Counted from the stretch's first letter, positions 9,650 to 19,213 are shown. The stretch: 64,000 nucleotides of DNA from Enterococcus gilvus ATCC BAA-350 (GCF_000407545.1 NZ_ASWH01000001.1:186001-250000), one strand, 5' to 3'. The notes: generated by a model not told the origin, from the letters alone. Made by a program: numbers and translations.

Positions 9650-12211
9650 ATGACGACTATCAGTCGCTGGTTCAAACGACATGCTACGTTACTTAAAATC
9701 ATCTTCTTTGGGATCGTCTTATTTTTCGTAGCAAATCAAGTGAAAAATATTGCCCATGGAATGAGCTGGCAAACGGTTTGGCAAACAATCAAAGAACAAG
9801 ATCAACTAACATTATTAAGCATGTTAGGTATTGGACTGTGCGGAGTCCTGCCTATGCTCTTATACGATCATGTGGCTATCACGACTCTCGAAGCAACGGG
9901 GCGGCCGCGAATGAACCGCAAAGAGTGGTTCGTGTCTGCATGGACCACGAATACGATCAATAACTTGGCAGGCTTTGGCGGGGTCGTCGGAGTGAGCCTA
10001 AGGTCAAGCTTCTATGGCAAGGGGATGGAAAAGAAAAAGGTCCTAGCGGTGATCTCCAAGATCGCGCTCTTTATGTTGGCGGGACTTTCGATCATGGCCC
10101 TCATCACCTCGCTGGATCTGATTTTCCTAAGAACAGAGAATGCTTTTGTTCGCTATCGCTTTTGGCTGCTTGCGGGCGGGGCGTTTGCGCCGCTGCTTTT
10201 CGGCTTTGTCTATGGACGTCGGCGAACGATTTTTAAAGAATTTCGAGTAAAACAGATTTTTGAATTGTATCTAGCGTCTTTGGGGCAATGGCTGGGGGCT
10301 TTGGCAGTCTTCTTACTCGTGGGTTATCTGATGGGGGTACGCATCGCGATCGGGGAAGTTTACCCGATGTTTGTGATCGCTACTGGCTTAGGGATGCTGA
10401 CGATGGTTCCGGGAGGTGCAGGAACCTTTGACGTGATGATGATCTTAGGTCTGGGGCATTTGGGACTGGATCAAAGCACGGCGGTCGTGTGGATCTTGTT
10501 TTACCGGATCTTTTATTATTTGGTTCCGTTTCTCACAGGGATCGTTCTCTTTTTGACCAATACCAGTGTTAAAATGAATCGCTATTTTGATAATCTGCCA
10601 CGTGTTCTTTCGCAAAAAATCGCGCATGTTGTCATGGTAACGGCGGTGTATTTTGCCGGAATAATGATGATTCTATTGTCGACACTGACCAATCTCTCCA
10701 ACATCAATCGCTTGTTTCAGGTGTTGCTGCCTTTTTCATTCGATTTTCTAGATCAAACGTTGAATCTGCTGGTCGGCTTTTTACTCTTAGGCTTTGCGCG
10801 AGGCATCTCGCAAAAGGTCAAGCGTGCTTTCTGGCCGACGATCTTGCTATTGATTTTTGGCATCGTCAATACGGTAGCACGGACAGCCTCGATTCGACTG
10901 ATCGTTGTTTACGTAGTGATTTTGCTGATTGTTTGGATGTCTCGGAAAGAGTTTTACAAGGAACGTTTTGTTTATTCTTGGGGCGCCTTGCTGTTTGACG
11001 GGATTTTGTTCGGCCTGTTGTTTATTTTCTACGCAGTAGCAGGCTATCACAGTGGGCAGCTTTGGAGCACCGAACGCTTGTCGACGAAGTATTTTGCCTT
11101 TCCTTCAGGGGATATTTGGTTCTCGGGGCTGATCGGCTTGATTCTATCGATCTTGTGTTTGGCGATTTTGTACCACTATTTAACACAAAGTGAGACAAAA
11201 TTAGGTGTTGCCTGGGATGAAAAACGATTCAATTATTTAATCAACCGGTATGGCGGCACACCTGCTAGTCACTACTTGCGCGTTTCAGGGTATCAGTATT
11301 TTTATTATCAGGAAAATGGCAATGATCAAATTATTTTCGGCTTTCAAACCCGGGCGAATAAGTGTTTTGTGTTAGGTGATCCTGTGGGGAATCCTGAAAA
11401 ATGGCAGGCCGCGACGTTTGCGTTTATGGAGCACGCGGATCGATTGGGCTACCAGTTGGCGTTTTATAAGATCTCTGAAGAATACGTGCTGCTTTTGCAT
11501 GACCTTGGCTTCCATTTTGATAAGATCGGCGAAACAGGTGTGACGGACTTTACGCGGCACAAGCTAGATGTTTTCTCGGATCGCTTTGAATTCAAACGGT
11601 TGACCAATGAGGGGTACCAGTTCATTTACTTTGAAAAGCTGCCGGAAGAAGTTTTCGATGAGTTAGAGGAAATTTCTGATGAATGGTTAAATGGAGAAAA
11701 AGAGAAATGCTTCTCCGTTGGACGTTTTGACCGCAGTTATATCAAAACAAGCAATGTAGGGATCGCACGTGATCCGCAAAACCGGGTCGTCGGCTTCATT
11801 ACTGAACAGCCGATCAACGGTGCACAGGCTTCCTTTGATCTTTTGCGTTTCCGAAATGACGTACCGAATGAGCTGCCGACGTTCTTGAAGCTGCATTTGA
11901 TGGATGAGCTGAAAAAACAAGGCTACACAGAAGTCTATCAAGGCATGGCTCCGTTAGCAAAAGTGGGCGAGACGTCCTTTGCCTTTTTAGGAGAGCGGAT
12001 CATGAATTTGATTTATAAATACGGTCACTCGATTTACGCCTTCCAACAGGTAGCAGAGGAAAAAAATGTCTACGTGGATCAATGGCGCCCAAGGTATTTT
12101 GCCTACATGAAAGACAGCAGCTTCCTGTTTTCCGCCTTGCAATTATTATTTTTGATCGGTAGAGGAAAGAATAAGGGTGCTACGATCTCAGAAGAAATGA
12201 TCGAAGTATAA
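9650..12211 (+). CDS. mprF: phosphatidylglycerol lysyltransferase MprF
   Basis: An 853-residue membrane protein. The N-terminal 520 or so residues contain about a dozen hydrophobic helices (flippase/UPF0104 part with NNLAGFGGVVGVSLR and MVPGGAGTFDVMMI). The C-terminal 300 residues are the cytosolic DUF2156 aminoacyl-phosphatidylglycerol synthase domain with FAFPSGDIWFSGL preceding it and RYGGTPASHYLRVSG within. It transfers lysine, and in enterococci sometimes alanine or arginine, from aminoacyl-tRNA to phosphatidylglycerol and flips the product, lowering surface negative charge and cationic peptide susceptibility. Length matches the bifunctional form. Which amino acid is used cannot be read from sequence. 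The 220-bp gap upstream has no convincing promoter. Confidence 0.93.
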   Translation: MTTISRWFKRHATLLKIIFFGIVLFFVANQVKNIAHGMSWQTVWQTIKEQDQLTLLSMLGIGLCGVLPMLLYDHVAITTLEATGRPRMNRKEWFVSAWTTNTINNLAGFGGVVGVSLRSSFYGKGMEKKKVLAVISKIALFMLAGLSIMALITSLDLIFLRTENAFVRYRFWLLAGGAFAPLLFGFVYGRRRTIFKEFRVKQIFELYLASLGQWLGALAVFLLVGYLMGVRIAIGEVYPMFVIATGLGMLTMVPGGAGTFDVMMILGLGHLGLDQSTAVVWILFYRIFYYLVPFLTGIVLFLTNTSVKMNRYFDNLPRVLSQKIAHVVMVTAVYFAGIMMILLSTLTNLSNINRLFQVLLPFSFDFLDQTLNLLVGFLLLGFARGISQKVKRAFWPTILLLIFGIVNTVARTASIRLIVVYVVILLIVWMSRKEFYKERFVYSWGALLFDGILFGLLFIFYAVAGYHSGQLWSTERLSTKYFAFPSGDIWFSGLIGLILSILCLAILYHYLTQSETKLGVAWDEKRFNYLINRYGGTPASHYLRVSGYQYFYYQENGNDQIIFGFQTRANKCFVLGDPVGNPEKWQAATFAFMEHADRLGYQLAFYKISEEYVLLLHDLGFHFDKIGETGVTDFTRHKLDVFSDRFEFKRLTNEGYQFIYFEKLPEEVFDELEEISDEWLNGEKEKCFSVGRFDRSYIKTSNVGIARDPQNRVVGFITEQPINGAQASFDLLRFRNDVPNELPTFLKLHLMDELKKQGYTEVYQGMAPLAKVGETSFAFLGERIMNLIYKYGHSIYAFQQVAEEKNVYVDQWRPRYFAYMKDSSFLFSALQLLFLIGRGKNKGATISEEMIEV

Positions 12212-12245
12212 AAATACGAGCCGCGAAAGCGCGCTCGTATTTTTT
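12211..12245. terminator. bidirectional terminator between mprF and hsp20
   Basis: AATACGAGC pairs with GCTCGTATT. T5 follows on the plus strand and an A-run on the left provides Ts for the convergent minus-strand gene. Confidence 0.85.
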
Positions 12246-12256
12246 GTATGCAGAAA

Positions 12257-12661
12257 TTAATCGATCGTGATCGCTTTGCCTTTTTTCTCTTCGTAGTTTT
12301 CTTTCGGCAAGGTCAACGTCAGGACCCCATTTTCAAAGGTCGCACGGATCTCTTCGTCGGCGATGTCCGGGACAGCGAATTGGCGATGGTACGCACTAGT
12401 GGCACGTTCTCTGCGAACAAAACGACCATCATCCTTCACTTCGTTTTCGGTAGAATGTTCTGCGTCGATTGAAAGAATGTCATTGTTGTAATGAATCGCT
12501 ATTTCTGATTTCTCAAAACCAGGGAGATCCGCTTTTACTTCATAGTGGTCATCCATGTCGCGAATATCCACACTCATTTTGCGATCATCCCAAAAGGTGT
12601 TCACCAGTTTGCCAACCAAATCTTCTCCATCCAACCAGTCATTTTTCGGTAATAGATTCAT
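12257..12661 (-). CDS. Hsp20/alpha-crystallin small heat-shock protein
   Basis: A 134-residue small heat-shock chaperone that holds unfolding proteins in soluble complexes. The alpha-crystallin domain spans about 28-128, with the conserved ATFENGVLTLTLPK near the C-terminal end (the AxxxnGVLxl motif). A short IxI-like tail (AITID) follows. The longest frame begins 24 bases earlier, but GAGGAGG in that region is correctly spaced from the ATG at 12661. I searched the upstream 240 bp for CIRCE and CtsR operators and found none intact, so the stress control is not apparent. Confidence 0.9.
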   Translation of the reverse strand: MNLLPKNDWLDGEDLVGKLVNTFWDDRKMSVDIRDMDDHYEVKADLPGFEKSEIAIHYNNDILSIDAEHSTENEVKDDGRFVRRERATSAYHRQFAVPDIADEEIRATFENGVLTLTLPKENYEEKKGKAITID

Positions 12662-12903
12662 ACAGTATTCCTCCTCATTTGTCATAGCCTTGTTTCATAC
12701 GGCAATCGAACGTGTGCTAAAAATCTGGAACATGTCGCGGATAATCCTCTTGTTGAGTTTTGAAAGTAGCTCCTTCTTTCATGGTAAAGCCTCAGGTGAA
12801 AATATTCAACTTATTTAAAGCGCCTATGCTAGAATGAATTATCTATACATTTACTATGGGCTATGATAGAATCGTCTAGTGAAAAATTTGAACGGGTGAG
12901 AAA

Positions 12904-13755
12904 ATGGAGATTATGGAGAAGGCCCCAGCGAAGATCAATTTGGGCCTCGATATTTTAGGCAAACGACCGGATGGCTTGCATGAATTGGCGATGGTCATGG
13001 CAAGTATTGATCTAGCGGATCGTTTGTATTTGGAAGAGATTCCCGAAAATAAAATTATCATTGAGACCAATAAGGCTTTTTTACCCACGGATAAAAAGAA
13101 CCACGTTTATGAAGCGCTGGAGCTGGTCAAAGAGCGTTTTAACATAGATAAAGGACTGCGGGTCAAAATCCATAAGGAAATTCCAGTAGCGGCTGGTTTA
13201 GGTGGCGGATCAACGGATTCGGCGGCGGCTTTGCGAGCGGTCAATCGCCTTTGGAACTTGGGGCTCTCAATTGAGGAATTAGCGGCTCTTGGAGCAGAAG
13301 TTGGGTCCGACGTGCCTTATTGCGTGTATGGGCAGACTTCTTTAGTAGAAGGATTTGGTGAAAAGGTGACCCCGATCGCACCAATGCCTCAATGCTGGGT
13401 AGTGGTGGTCAAGCCGCGAATGAGCGTTTCGACGCGTACGATTTTTGCCAAGATCGTCATGGAGGATCTGTATCATCCAGACATCGAGGCGCTGGTATCT
13501 GCCATTGAAGAAAATGATTATCAGAAAATGACTGAGAATCTAGGCAATTCGATGGAGGTTGTAACCATCAAAAAGCATCCGGTGATCCAACAATTAAAAG
13601 ATCGAATGCTGAAGTATGGTGCCGACGCGGCGATGATGAGCGGCAGCGGCCCAACGGTCTATGCACTATGTCATAAATATTCGCGGGCCAAGCATGTGTT
13701 GAATGCATTAAAAGGGTTTTGCGACGAAGTGTATCTCGTTCGCACGCTGAAGTAG
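12904..13755 (+). CDS. ispE: 4-(cytidine 5'-diphospho)-2-C-methyl-D-erythritol kinase
   Basis: A 283-residue GHMP-family kinase with the N-terminal EKAPAKINLGLDI, the glycine-rich ATP loop PVAAGLGGGSTDSAAAL near 96-112, and the C-terminal MMSGSGPTVYAL. In the MEP pathway this enzyme phosphorylates CDP-methylerythritol. Enterococci are generally reported to use the mevalonate pathway, yet retain this homologue; its role there is uncertain. GGTGAG lies very close (three bases) to the ATG at 12904; an in-frame ATG at 12913 is an alternative. Downstream it overlaps a terminator at its own stop codon. Confidence 0.88.
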   Translation: MEIMEKAPAKINLGLDILGKRPDGLHELAMVMASIDLADRLYLEEIPENKIIIETNKAFLPTDKKNHVYEALELVKERFNIDKGLRVKIHKEIPVAAGLGGGSTDSAAALRAVNRLWNLGLSIEELAALGAEVGSDVPYCVYGQTSLVEGFGEKVTPIAPMPQCWVVVVKPRMSVSTRTIFAKIVMEDLYHPDIEALVSAIEENDYQKMTENLGNSMEVVTIKKHPVIQQLKDRMLKYGADAAMMSGSGPTVYALCHKYSRAKHVLNALKGFCDEVYLVRTLK

Positions 13756-13778
13756 ATCCTCAGGGGTCTATTTTTTTT
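13753..13778 (+). terminator. rho-independent terminator after ispE
   Basis: TAGATCC and GGGTCTA form a short stem, followed by eight Ts. The stem includes the ispE stop codon. Confidence 0.8.
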
Positions 13779-13900
13779 GGCTTCTTCTCGATAAGCAAGG
13801 ATTAAATAACGGGAAATCACAAATGAACCGGATACAGGTGTCCTTTTTCATATGAACAAAACCTCATTTGTATTACGGTTTATCAGCGTTTTTATGTAGT

Positions 13901-13921
13901 AAATCGTAAATTTTACGATTT
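13901..13921 (+). promoter_or_regulatory. Zur operator (zinc uptake repressor box)
   Basis: A perfect 21-bp palindrome: AAATCGTAA, three bases, TTACGATTT. It fits the Zur consensus of Bacillus and other Firmicutes and abuts the -35 of the zinc transporter promoter, where a bound zinc-loaded repressor would block transcription. Confidence 0.88.
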
Positions 13922-13924
13922 GTG

Positions 13925-13953
13925 TTGACGGATAGAAAAACATTTGGTAAATT
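13925..13953 (+). promoter_or_regulatory. promoter of the zinc ABC transporter operon
   Basis: TTGACG, 17 bases, TAAATT, starting four bases after the Zur palindrome and about 40 bp before the lipoprotein start. Confidence 0.7.
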
Positions 13954-13993
13954 GATTCTTGTCTTAAAAAGTAAAGAGAAGGTGTTTCAATAG

Positions 13994-14959
13994 ATGAAGA
14001 TGCAAAAAGGACTACTTTTATTAGGAACTGTGGTACTATCAATTTTGCTGACTGCATGCGGCAGTCAAGAGAAAAAAGAAGCGTCATCAGAAGGAAAACT
14101 GCAAGTCATGACGACGTTCTATCCAATGTATGAATTTACGAAGCAGGTCGTAGGAAATAAAGGCGAGGTGGAATTGTTGATCCCCGCCGGTACAGAACCC
14201 CATGACTTTGAGCCGTCAGCGAAAGATTTGGCTAAGATCTCTGATTCAGATGTATTTGTTTACAACAGCCCAGAATTGGAAACGTGGACGAAGAACCTGA
14301 CAGATACGGTCGATACGAAGAAGACTGAAATTATCCAAGCGTCGAAGGACATCAAACTGATGGAAGGGACAGCGCATGACCATGAAGATACACACGATCA
14401 TGACTCCGACGAGCACGACGAACATGGGCATTCCCATGATCTAGATCCCCATGTCTGGCTGGACCCAGCGTTAGCGATCAAAGAAGTGGAAACGATCCGC
14501 GATCAGTTAAGTAAAAAATACCCAGAGGACAAAGCAGCTTTTGAGAAAAATGCCTCTAAGTATATCGAAGAATTGAAAGCCTTAGATGCAGACTATCAGT
14601 CCGCATTCAAAGAGGCGAAAAACAAAACATTCGTGACACAACACGCGGCTTTTGGCTACTTGGCCAATCAGTATGGGCTGACGCAAGAAGCCATCGCTGG
14701 AATTTCTCCAGACCAAGAACCGTCTCCGAGCCGCTTGAGTGAATTGAAACATTATGTAGAGGATCATGACGTCAAGGTCATCTATTTTGAAGAAAATGCC
14801 TCTTCAAAAGTGGCAGAAACCTTATCCAAAGAGACCGGTGTGAAGCTGGAAGTCTTGAATCCGCTGGAAAGCTTGACGGACAAACAACTCAAAAACGGGG
14901 AAAATTACGTTTCTGTCATGAGAGAGAACTTAGAGGCATTAAAAGAAAGTATTAAATAG
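13994..14959 (+). CDS. adcA: zinc ABC transporter substrate-binding lipoprotein (AdcA/ZnuA type)
   Basis: A 321-residue lipoprotein. The signal peptide ends in the lipobox LLTAC with Cys22 as the lipidated residue. A His/Asp-rich loop at about 120-150 (HDHEDTHDHDSDEHDEHGHSHD) is diagnostic of zinc-binding cluster A-I proteins, and metal-site residues occur in DPHVWLD and in the QHAAFGYLA segment. It lacks the extra ZinT-like C-terminal domain found in long AdcA proteins (about 500 residues), so it resembles the short form. The Zur palindrome upstream and the ATPase and permease downstream fix the role as zinc import. Confidence 0.9.
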   Translation: MKMQKGLLLLGTVVLSILLTACGSQEKKEASSEGKLQVMTTFYPMYEFTKQVVGNKGEVELLIPAGTEPHDFEPSAKDLAKISDSDVFVYNSPELETWTKNLTDTVDTKKTEIIQASKDIKLMEGTAHDHEDTHDHDSDEHDEHGHSHDLDPHVWLDPALAIKEVETIRDQLSKKYPEDKAAFEKNASKYIEELKALDADYQSAFKEAKNKTFVTQHAAFGYLANQYGLTQEAIAGISPDQEPSPSRLSELKHYVEDHDVKVIYFEENASSKVAETLSKETGVKLEVLNPLESLTDKQLKNGENYVSVMRENLEALKESIK

Positions 14960-15015
14960 AAGCTTTCCGTTTTTTTGGAAAAGCGAGTCATTTATAGGAA
15001 AAAGGGGCGAAAAAA

Positions 15016-15696
15016 ATGTCGTATATCCAGGTAGAAGATCTTTCATTTTATTATGACAACGAACCGGTATTGGAAAACGTTTCTTACCATGTAGACCCCG
15101 GTGAGTTTGTCATTTTAACTGGAGAAAATGGTGCCGCAAAATCGACATTGATCAAAGCGACATTGGGGTTGTTAAAACCCAGCAGTGGAAAAGTAACCAT
15201 TGCGAAAAAAAATTCCCAAGGGAAAAAATTGAGTATCGGCTATATTCCGCAACAGGTCGCTTCCTTCAACGCAGGATTTCCCAGCACTGTTTTGGAATTA
15301 GTAGAATCCGGGCGTTATCCGCAAGGAAAATGGTTTAAAAAACTCTCTCCTCGAGATCACGAGCATGTGCAAAAGGCACTAGAATCCGTCGATATGTGGA
15401 ATATGCGCCACAAAAAAGTCGGAGAATTGTCTGGTGGGCAAAAACAGCGCATCAGCTTGGCGCGTTTGTTCGCTAAAAATCCCGATTTGCTGATTTTGGA
15501 TGAACCGACTACGGGAATGGATGAGAAATCGCGCAATGCTTTTTATGAATTGCTGCGCCACAGCGCCCACGCGCATGGCAAAAGCATTCTTATGATCACC
15601 CACGATCATGAAGATACAAAAAAATACATGGATCGTCATATTCGATTGGTGCGAAAGGAGAATTCAAAATGGCGTTGCTTTCATATGAGTTCATGA
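15016..15696 (+). CDS. adcC: zinc ABC transporter ATP-binding protein (AdcC/ZnuC type)
   Basis: A 226-residue ABC ATPase. The signature [15 protein letters not shown], Walker [13 protein letters not shown] and the H-loop ITHDHED are normal. The Walker A reads GENGAAKST, with Ala replacing the usual Gly before the lysine; I recall this substitution in some firmicute zinc and manganese transporters, so it is probably functional. A hairpin with a T-rich loop (GCTTTCC/GGAAAAGC, about 14961-14985) separates it from adcA and may set relative expression. Its 3' end overlaps the permease gene by 28 bp. Confidence 0.9.
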   Translation: MSYIQVEDLSFYYDNEPVLENVSYHVDPGEFVILTGENGAAKSTLIKATLGLLKPSSGKVTIAKKNSQGKKLSIGYIPQQVASFNAGFPSTVLELVESGRYPQGKWFKKLSPRDHEHVQKALESVDMWNMRHKKVGELSGGQKQRISLARLFAKNPDLLILDEPTTGMDEKSRNAFYELLRHSAHAHGKSILMITHDHEDTKKYMDRHIRLVRKENSKWRCFHMSS

Positions 15697-16499
15697 GACG
15701 GGCTTTTCTAGCCGCGATCTTTATTGCAGGAATTGCCCCAATGCTGGGTGTCTTCCTAGTCATTCGCCGCCAATCACTGATGGCAGATACCCTGTCTCAT
15801 GTTTCGTTGGCAGGTGTCGCCTTAGGGTTCTTCTTGAATTTGAACCCGACCGGGACGACCTTGTTAGTCGTAGTCGTCGCAGCGATCATCATGGAGTATT
15901 TGCAAAATATGTACAGCTCCTATTCGGAAATATCGATTGCGATTTTAATGGCGGCTGGTTTGGCAGTAGCCTTAGTATTGATGAGTCTGGCTCCGGGGAG
16001 TTCGGCAGTCAGCATACAGTCGTATCTGTTTGGTTCGATCGTTACGATCACTTGGCAGCAAGTCGTCTTTTTAGGGATTTTATTTGTGTTGGTAGGTATT
16101 TTGTTCCTATTATTCAAACGTCCGATGTACGTGTTGACCTTCGACGAAGACATCGCCGCAGTGGATGGGTTGCCTGTCCGCATGATGTCCATGATCTTTA
16201 ATGTGGTCACAGGCGTAGCCATTGCCATAATGATCCCTATCGCAGGGGCGCTGCTGATCTCGGCGATCATGGTGCTGCCAGCCGCGATCGGGATGCGCGT
16301 CGGCAAAAGCTTTAATATCGTGATTTTCGTCAGTGTCTTCGTCGGCTTTATAGGAATGATCGGCGGATTGACGGGTTCGTACTATTTAGACACACCGCCG
16401 GGCGCAACGATTACACTGGGCTTCATCTTATTGTTCCTAATCGTTAACGGGATTCGCCAATTCCGAATCATGATTCAACGTAGACAGGTTCAAAAGTAG
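15669..16499 (+). CDS. adcB: zinc ABC transporter permease (AdcB/ZnuB type)
   Basis: A 276-residue ABC-3 family integral membrane protein with about eight hydrophobic helices, typical of cluster 9 metal permeases ([21 protein letters not shown] near the N-terminus; [15 protein letters not shown] later). AAAGGAG lies eight bases before the ATG, inside the ATPase gene, so the two are translationally coupled. Together with the lipoprotein and ATPase it forms the complete zinc importer. A terminator begins at its stop codon. Confidence 0.92.
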   Translation: MALLSYEFMRRAFLAAIFIAGIAPMLGVFLVIRRQSLMADTLSHVSLAGVALGFFLNLNPTGTTLLVVVVAAIIMEYLQNMYSSYSEISIAILMAAGLAVALVLMSLAPGSSAVSIQSYLFGSIVTITWQQVVFLGILFVLVGILFLLFKRPMYVLTFDEDIAAVDGLPVRMMSMIFNVVTGVAIAIMIPIAGALLISAIMVLPAAIGMRVGKSFNIVIFVSVFVGFIGMIGGLTGSYYLDTPPGATITLGFILLFLIVNGIRQFRIMIQRRQVQK

Positions 16500-16528
16500 A
16501 GGAAAGCGAAAGCTTTTCCTCTTTTTTT
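16498..16528 (+). terminator. rho-independent terminator after the zinc transporter operon
   Basis: AGAGGAAAGC and GCTTTTCCTCT pair around a GAAA tetraloop and are followed by seven Ts. Confidence 0.92.
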
Positions 16529-16543
16529 GCGCAATAATTAATA

Positions 16544-16556
16544 AATTCCGAACTTT
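16544..16556 (+). promoter_or_regulatory. PurBox upstream of purR
   Basis: AATTCCGAACTTT matches the PurBox consensus AWWWCCGAACWWT at every position. A weaker CGAAT copy lies 32 bp downstream at 16581. PurR family proteins bind such boxes, so purR is probably autoregulated. Confidence 0.7.
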
Positions 16557-16589
16557 TCGACTTTAAAACAAGAAAATGCTCGAATTTTA

Positions 16590-16618
16590 TTCGCTAAACC
16601 CTTATAATGAGAAACGAT
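16590..16618 (+). promoter_or_regulatory. promoter of purR
   Basis: A consensus TATAAT at 16613-16618 with a poor -35 (TTCGCT) 17 bases upstream. The promoter lies between the PurBoxes and the gene, compatible with PurR control; the leader is about 115 nt. Confidence 0.55.
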
Positions 16619-16738
16619 AAATCAGAAAAGACGATCAAATGCGTGCTATTCGTTTTCTATGAACAGATAGACGCTCAAAATCAAGTATTATTTTCCGGTT
16701 GAAAAATAGGACATTAAATTGAAATAGGAGTGAATTAC

Positions 16739-17557
16739 GTGAAAGTACGTCGAAGTGAACGATTAATCGACATGACACAATATTTGTTGGATCATCCCCA
16801 TGACTTGATTCCACTAACATTTTTTGCAGCTAGATATGGTTCGGCCAAATCATCGATCAGTGAAGATTTAGCCATCGTAAAGAAAACATTCAAAGAACGA
16901 GGAACCGGCTTTTTAGAAACGATCCCTGGTGCTGCGGGCGGTGTTGTCTTCACGCCAAGTATCACAGACGAAGAAGCACAAGAATATATCGAATCTTTGG
17001 CGGAACGTCTGTCAGAAGAAGACCGTTTATTACCTGGCGGCTATGTTTATTTGTCCGATATGCTGGGGCAGCCTGACTTGCTTCGCAAAGTAGGACGGAT
17101 CATCGCAGCGCAATATTTAGACAAAAATGTGGATGCCGTCATGACGGTTGCCACAAAAGGGGTACCGATCGCGCAGGCTGTTTCCTACTACTTGAACGCG
17201 CCATTTGTCATCGTTCGCCGTGACTCAAAGATTACGGAAGGTTCAACCGTCAGTGTGAATTATGTTTCAGGTTCTTCAGAGCGAATCGAGAAAATGGAAC
17301 TGTCAAAACGCAGCTTGAAACGCGGATCAAAAGTTTTGATCGTGGATGACTTCATGAAGGGCGGCGGGACCGTTAACGGAATGAAGAGCCTGATCGAAGA
17401 ATTTGAAGCGGAGCTTGTGGGTATTACCGTTTTTGCAGAATCGAAGTTCAAAGGTGAACGCGCCATCGATGATTACAATTCATTGTTGTTCGTCCAAGAT
17501 GTCGATACGAGTACGAAAACCATTACGGTCGTACCGGGAAATTGCTTCGATAACTAA
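16739..17557 (+). CDS. purR: pur operon repressor PurR
   Basis: A 272-residue regulator of purine synthesis genes. An N-terminal winged helix (about 1-70) is fused to a type I phosphoribosyltransferase-like domain with the PRPP-binding motif VLIVDDFMKGGGTVNGM near 195-215. PRPP binding relieves DNA binding. The longest frame begins with GTG at 16730, but that GTG is part of the AGGAGTG ribosome binding site; the GTG at 16739 gives the family N-terminus MKVRRSERLIDM. prs, which makes PRPP, lies 1.7 kb downstream. Confidence 0.93.
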   Translation: MKVRRSERLIDMTQYLLDHPHDLIPLTFFAARYGSAKSSISEDLAIVKKTFKERGTGFLETIPGAAGGVVFTPSITDEEAQEYIESLAERLSEEDRLLPGGYVYLSDMLGQPDLLRKVGRIIAAQYLDKNVDAVMTVATKGVPIAQAVSYYLNAPFVIVRRDSKITEGSTVSVNYVSGSSERIEKMELSKRSLKRGSKVLIVDDFMKGGGTVNGMKSLIEEFEAELVGITVFAESKFKGERAIDDYNSLLFVQDVDTSTKTITVVPGNCFDN

Positions 17558-17790
17558 AATATAGAAGTGCTATGCTGAGTGGACTCCCTTTATTTTTTAA
17601 TGGATGGAGTCTAACGGGCTAGCCTTTTTTGCGTCTGGCTAGTAAAATGGTAGAAGCGCGGAAAATGACGGATCGACGAAAGACCGCAAATGGAAGGAAA
17701 ACGTGTTTTTGTTTGTTGTTGCACGGTCTGTCTCGTTAGAAACTTCCCAAAATATAAAAAACAGTTTAAACGAATAAGGAGTGACTTCTT

Positions 17791-19158
17791 TTGGAAAATC
17801 GTTACGCGATTATTTTAGCAGCGGGTAAAGGAACTCGCATGAAATCAAAATTATACAAAGTCCTGCATCCTGTTGCAGGAAAACCAATGGTTGAACATAT
17901 TATCGAGCGGGTGGTAGAGACCCAACCAACAGAGATCGTGACCATCGTGGGACACGGTGCGGAAATGGTCAAGGAACAATTAGGCGACCGCAGTGAATAC
18001 GCGCTGCAGGCGGAACAATTAGGAACCGGCCATGCTGTGATGCAAGCAGCCGAATTCTTAAAAGGAAAAAAAGGTACAACCTTGGTCATCAGTGGCGATA
18101 CGCCGCTGCTTACGACCCAAACCTTAAACAATTTGTTTGACTATCACCAAGGCAAGAAGGCCAGTGCGACGATCCTGACCGCTCATGCCGACGATCCGAC
18201 CGGCTATGGCCGTATTTTACGTGACCATGTCGGCATTGTAGAGAAAATCGTTGAACAAAAAGATGCCACTCCAGAAGAAGCGCGGACGCAAGAAATCAAT
18301 ACAGGAACCTACTGTTTTGACAATGAACAACTGTTTGCGGCACTGGAAAAAATCGGAACGAACAATGCACAGGGAGAATATTACCTGACGGATATCGTTG
18401 AGATCTTAAAAAACGAAGATCAAACAGTGGCCGCTTACCAAACGGAAGACTTCGAGGAGTCTTTAGGGGTAAACGACCGCATTGCATTAGCCAATGCTAA
18501 TGAAAGTATGCGCCGCCGCATCAACCGTCAACATATGGTCAATGGCGTAACGTTTATTGATCCGGCAACGACGTACATTGATGCAGGAATCGAGATCGGT
18601 TCTGATACGATCATCGAACCCGGCGTGCAGATTCAAGGAAACACAGTGATCGGTTCAGACTGTGTCATCGGTGCACATTCAAAAATCGTTGATAGCACGG
18701 TTGAAGACAATGTTGAGATCAAAGCATCTGTTTTAGAAGAATGCATCGTGCGAAAAAATGCAGATGTAGGTCCAAATGCTCACTTACGGCCACAAGCGGA
18801 TATTGGGGAAAATGCCCATATCGGGAATTATGTGGAGATCAAAAAAGCAACGATCGGTGAAAATACGAAGGTCGGTCATTTGACGTACGTAGGCGACGCG
18901 ACACTCGGAAAAGATATCAATGTGGGCTGCGGCGTTGTTTTTGTCAACTATGACGGCAAAAATAAACACCATACCCATGTCGGCGACCATGTCTTCATCG
19001 GTTCAGGTACCAATATCATCGCGCCTGTCACGATCGCTGACAACAGTGCGACCGCGGCCGGTTCAACGATCACGAATGATATCGCTGAAGGTGACATGGC
19101 CATCGCCCGTGCACGTCAAGTGAACAAAGAAGGGTATGCAAATCATCTGCCATTTTAA
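17791..19158 (+). CDS. glmU: bifunctional UDP-GlcNAc pyrophosphorylase / glucosamine-1-P acetyltransferase
   Basis: A 455-residue enzyme making UDP-N-acetylglucosamine for peptidoglycan. The N-terminal uridylyltransferase has [15 protein letters not shown] near residue 8; from about 250 a left-handed beta helix of hexapeptide repeats forms the acetyltransferase, with NYVEIKKA and the region containing [17 protein letters not shown]. Start is TTG, with AAGGAGTG eight bases before. The 233-bp gap after purR has two inverted repeats (GACTCC/GGAGTC and CTAGCC/GGCTAG) but no clear terminator. prs follows, the common glmU-prs order in Firmicutes. Confidence 0.95.
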   Translation: MENRYAIILAAGKGTRMKSKLYKVLHPVAGKPMVEHIIERVVETQPTEIVTIVGHGAEMVKEQLGDRSEYALQAEQLGTGHAVMQAAEFLKGKKGTTLVISGDTPLLTTQTLNNLFDYHQGKKASATILTAHADDPTGYGRILRDHVGIVEKIVEQKDATPEEARTQEINTGTYCFDNEQLFAALEKIGTNNAQGEYYLTDIVEILKNEDQTVAAYQTEDFEESLGVNDRIALANANESMRRRINRQHMVNGVTFIDPATTYIDAGIEIGSDTIIEPGVQIQGNTVIGSDCVIGAHSKIVDSTVEDNVEIKASVLEECIVRKNADVGPNAHLRPQADIGENAHIGNYVEIKKATIGENTKVGHLTYVGDATLGKDINVGCGVVFVNYDGKNKHHTHVGDHVFIGSGTNIIAPVTIADNSATAAGSTITNDIAEGDMAIARARQVNKEGYANHLPF

Positions 19159-19213
19159 GGAAAATCTCTTGATTTCTTAAAAGGAAATGACTAGTATTTT
19201 ATTTGAAATGGTA

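Noticed and set aside
12686..12903. Possible CIRCE or CtsR operator before hsp20
   Set aside because: A single TTAGCACAC half resembles CIRCE on the minus strand, but the second half and any GGTCAAA repeats are missing.
17558..17790. Inverted repeats after purR as a riboswitch or terminator
   Set aside because: GACTCC/GGAGTC has an 18-base loop and CTAGCC/GGCTAG has no following T-run; no known motif could be recognised.
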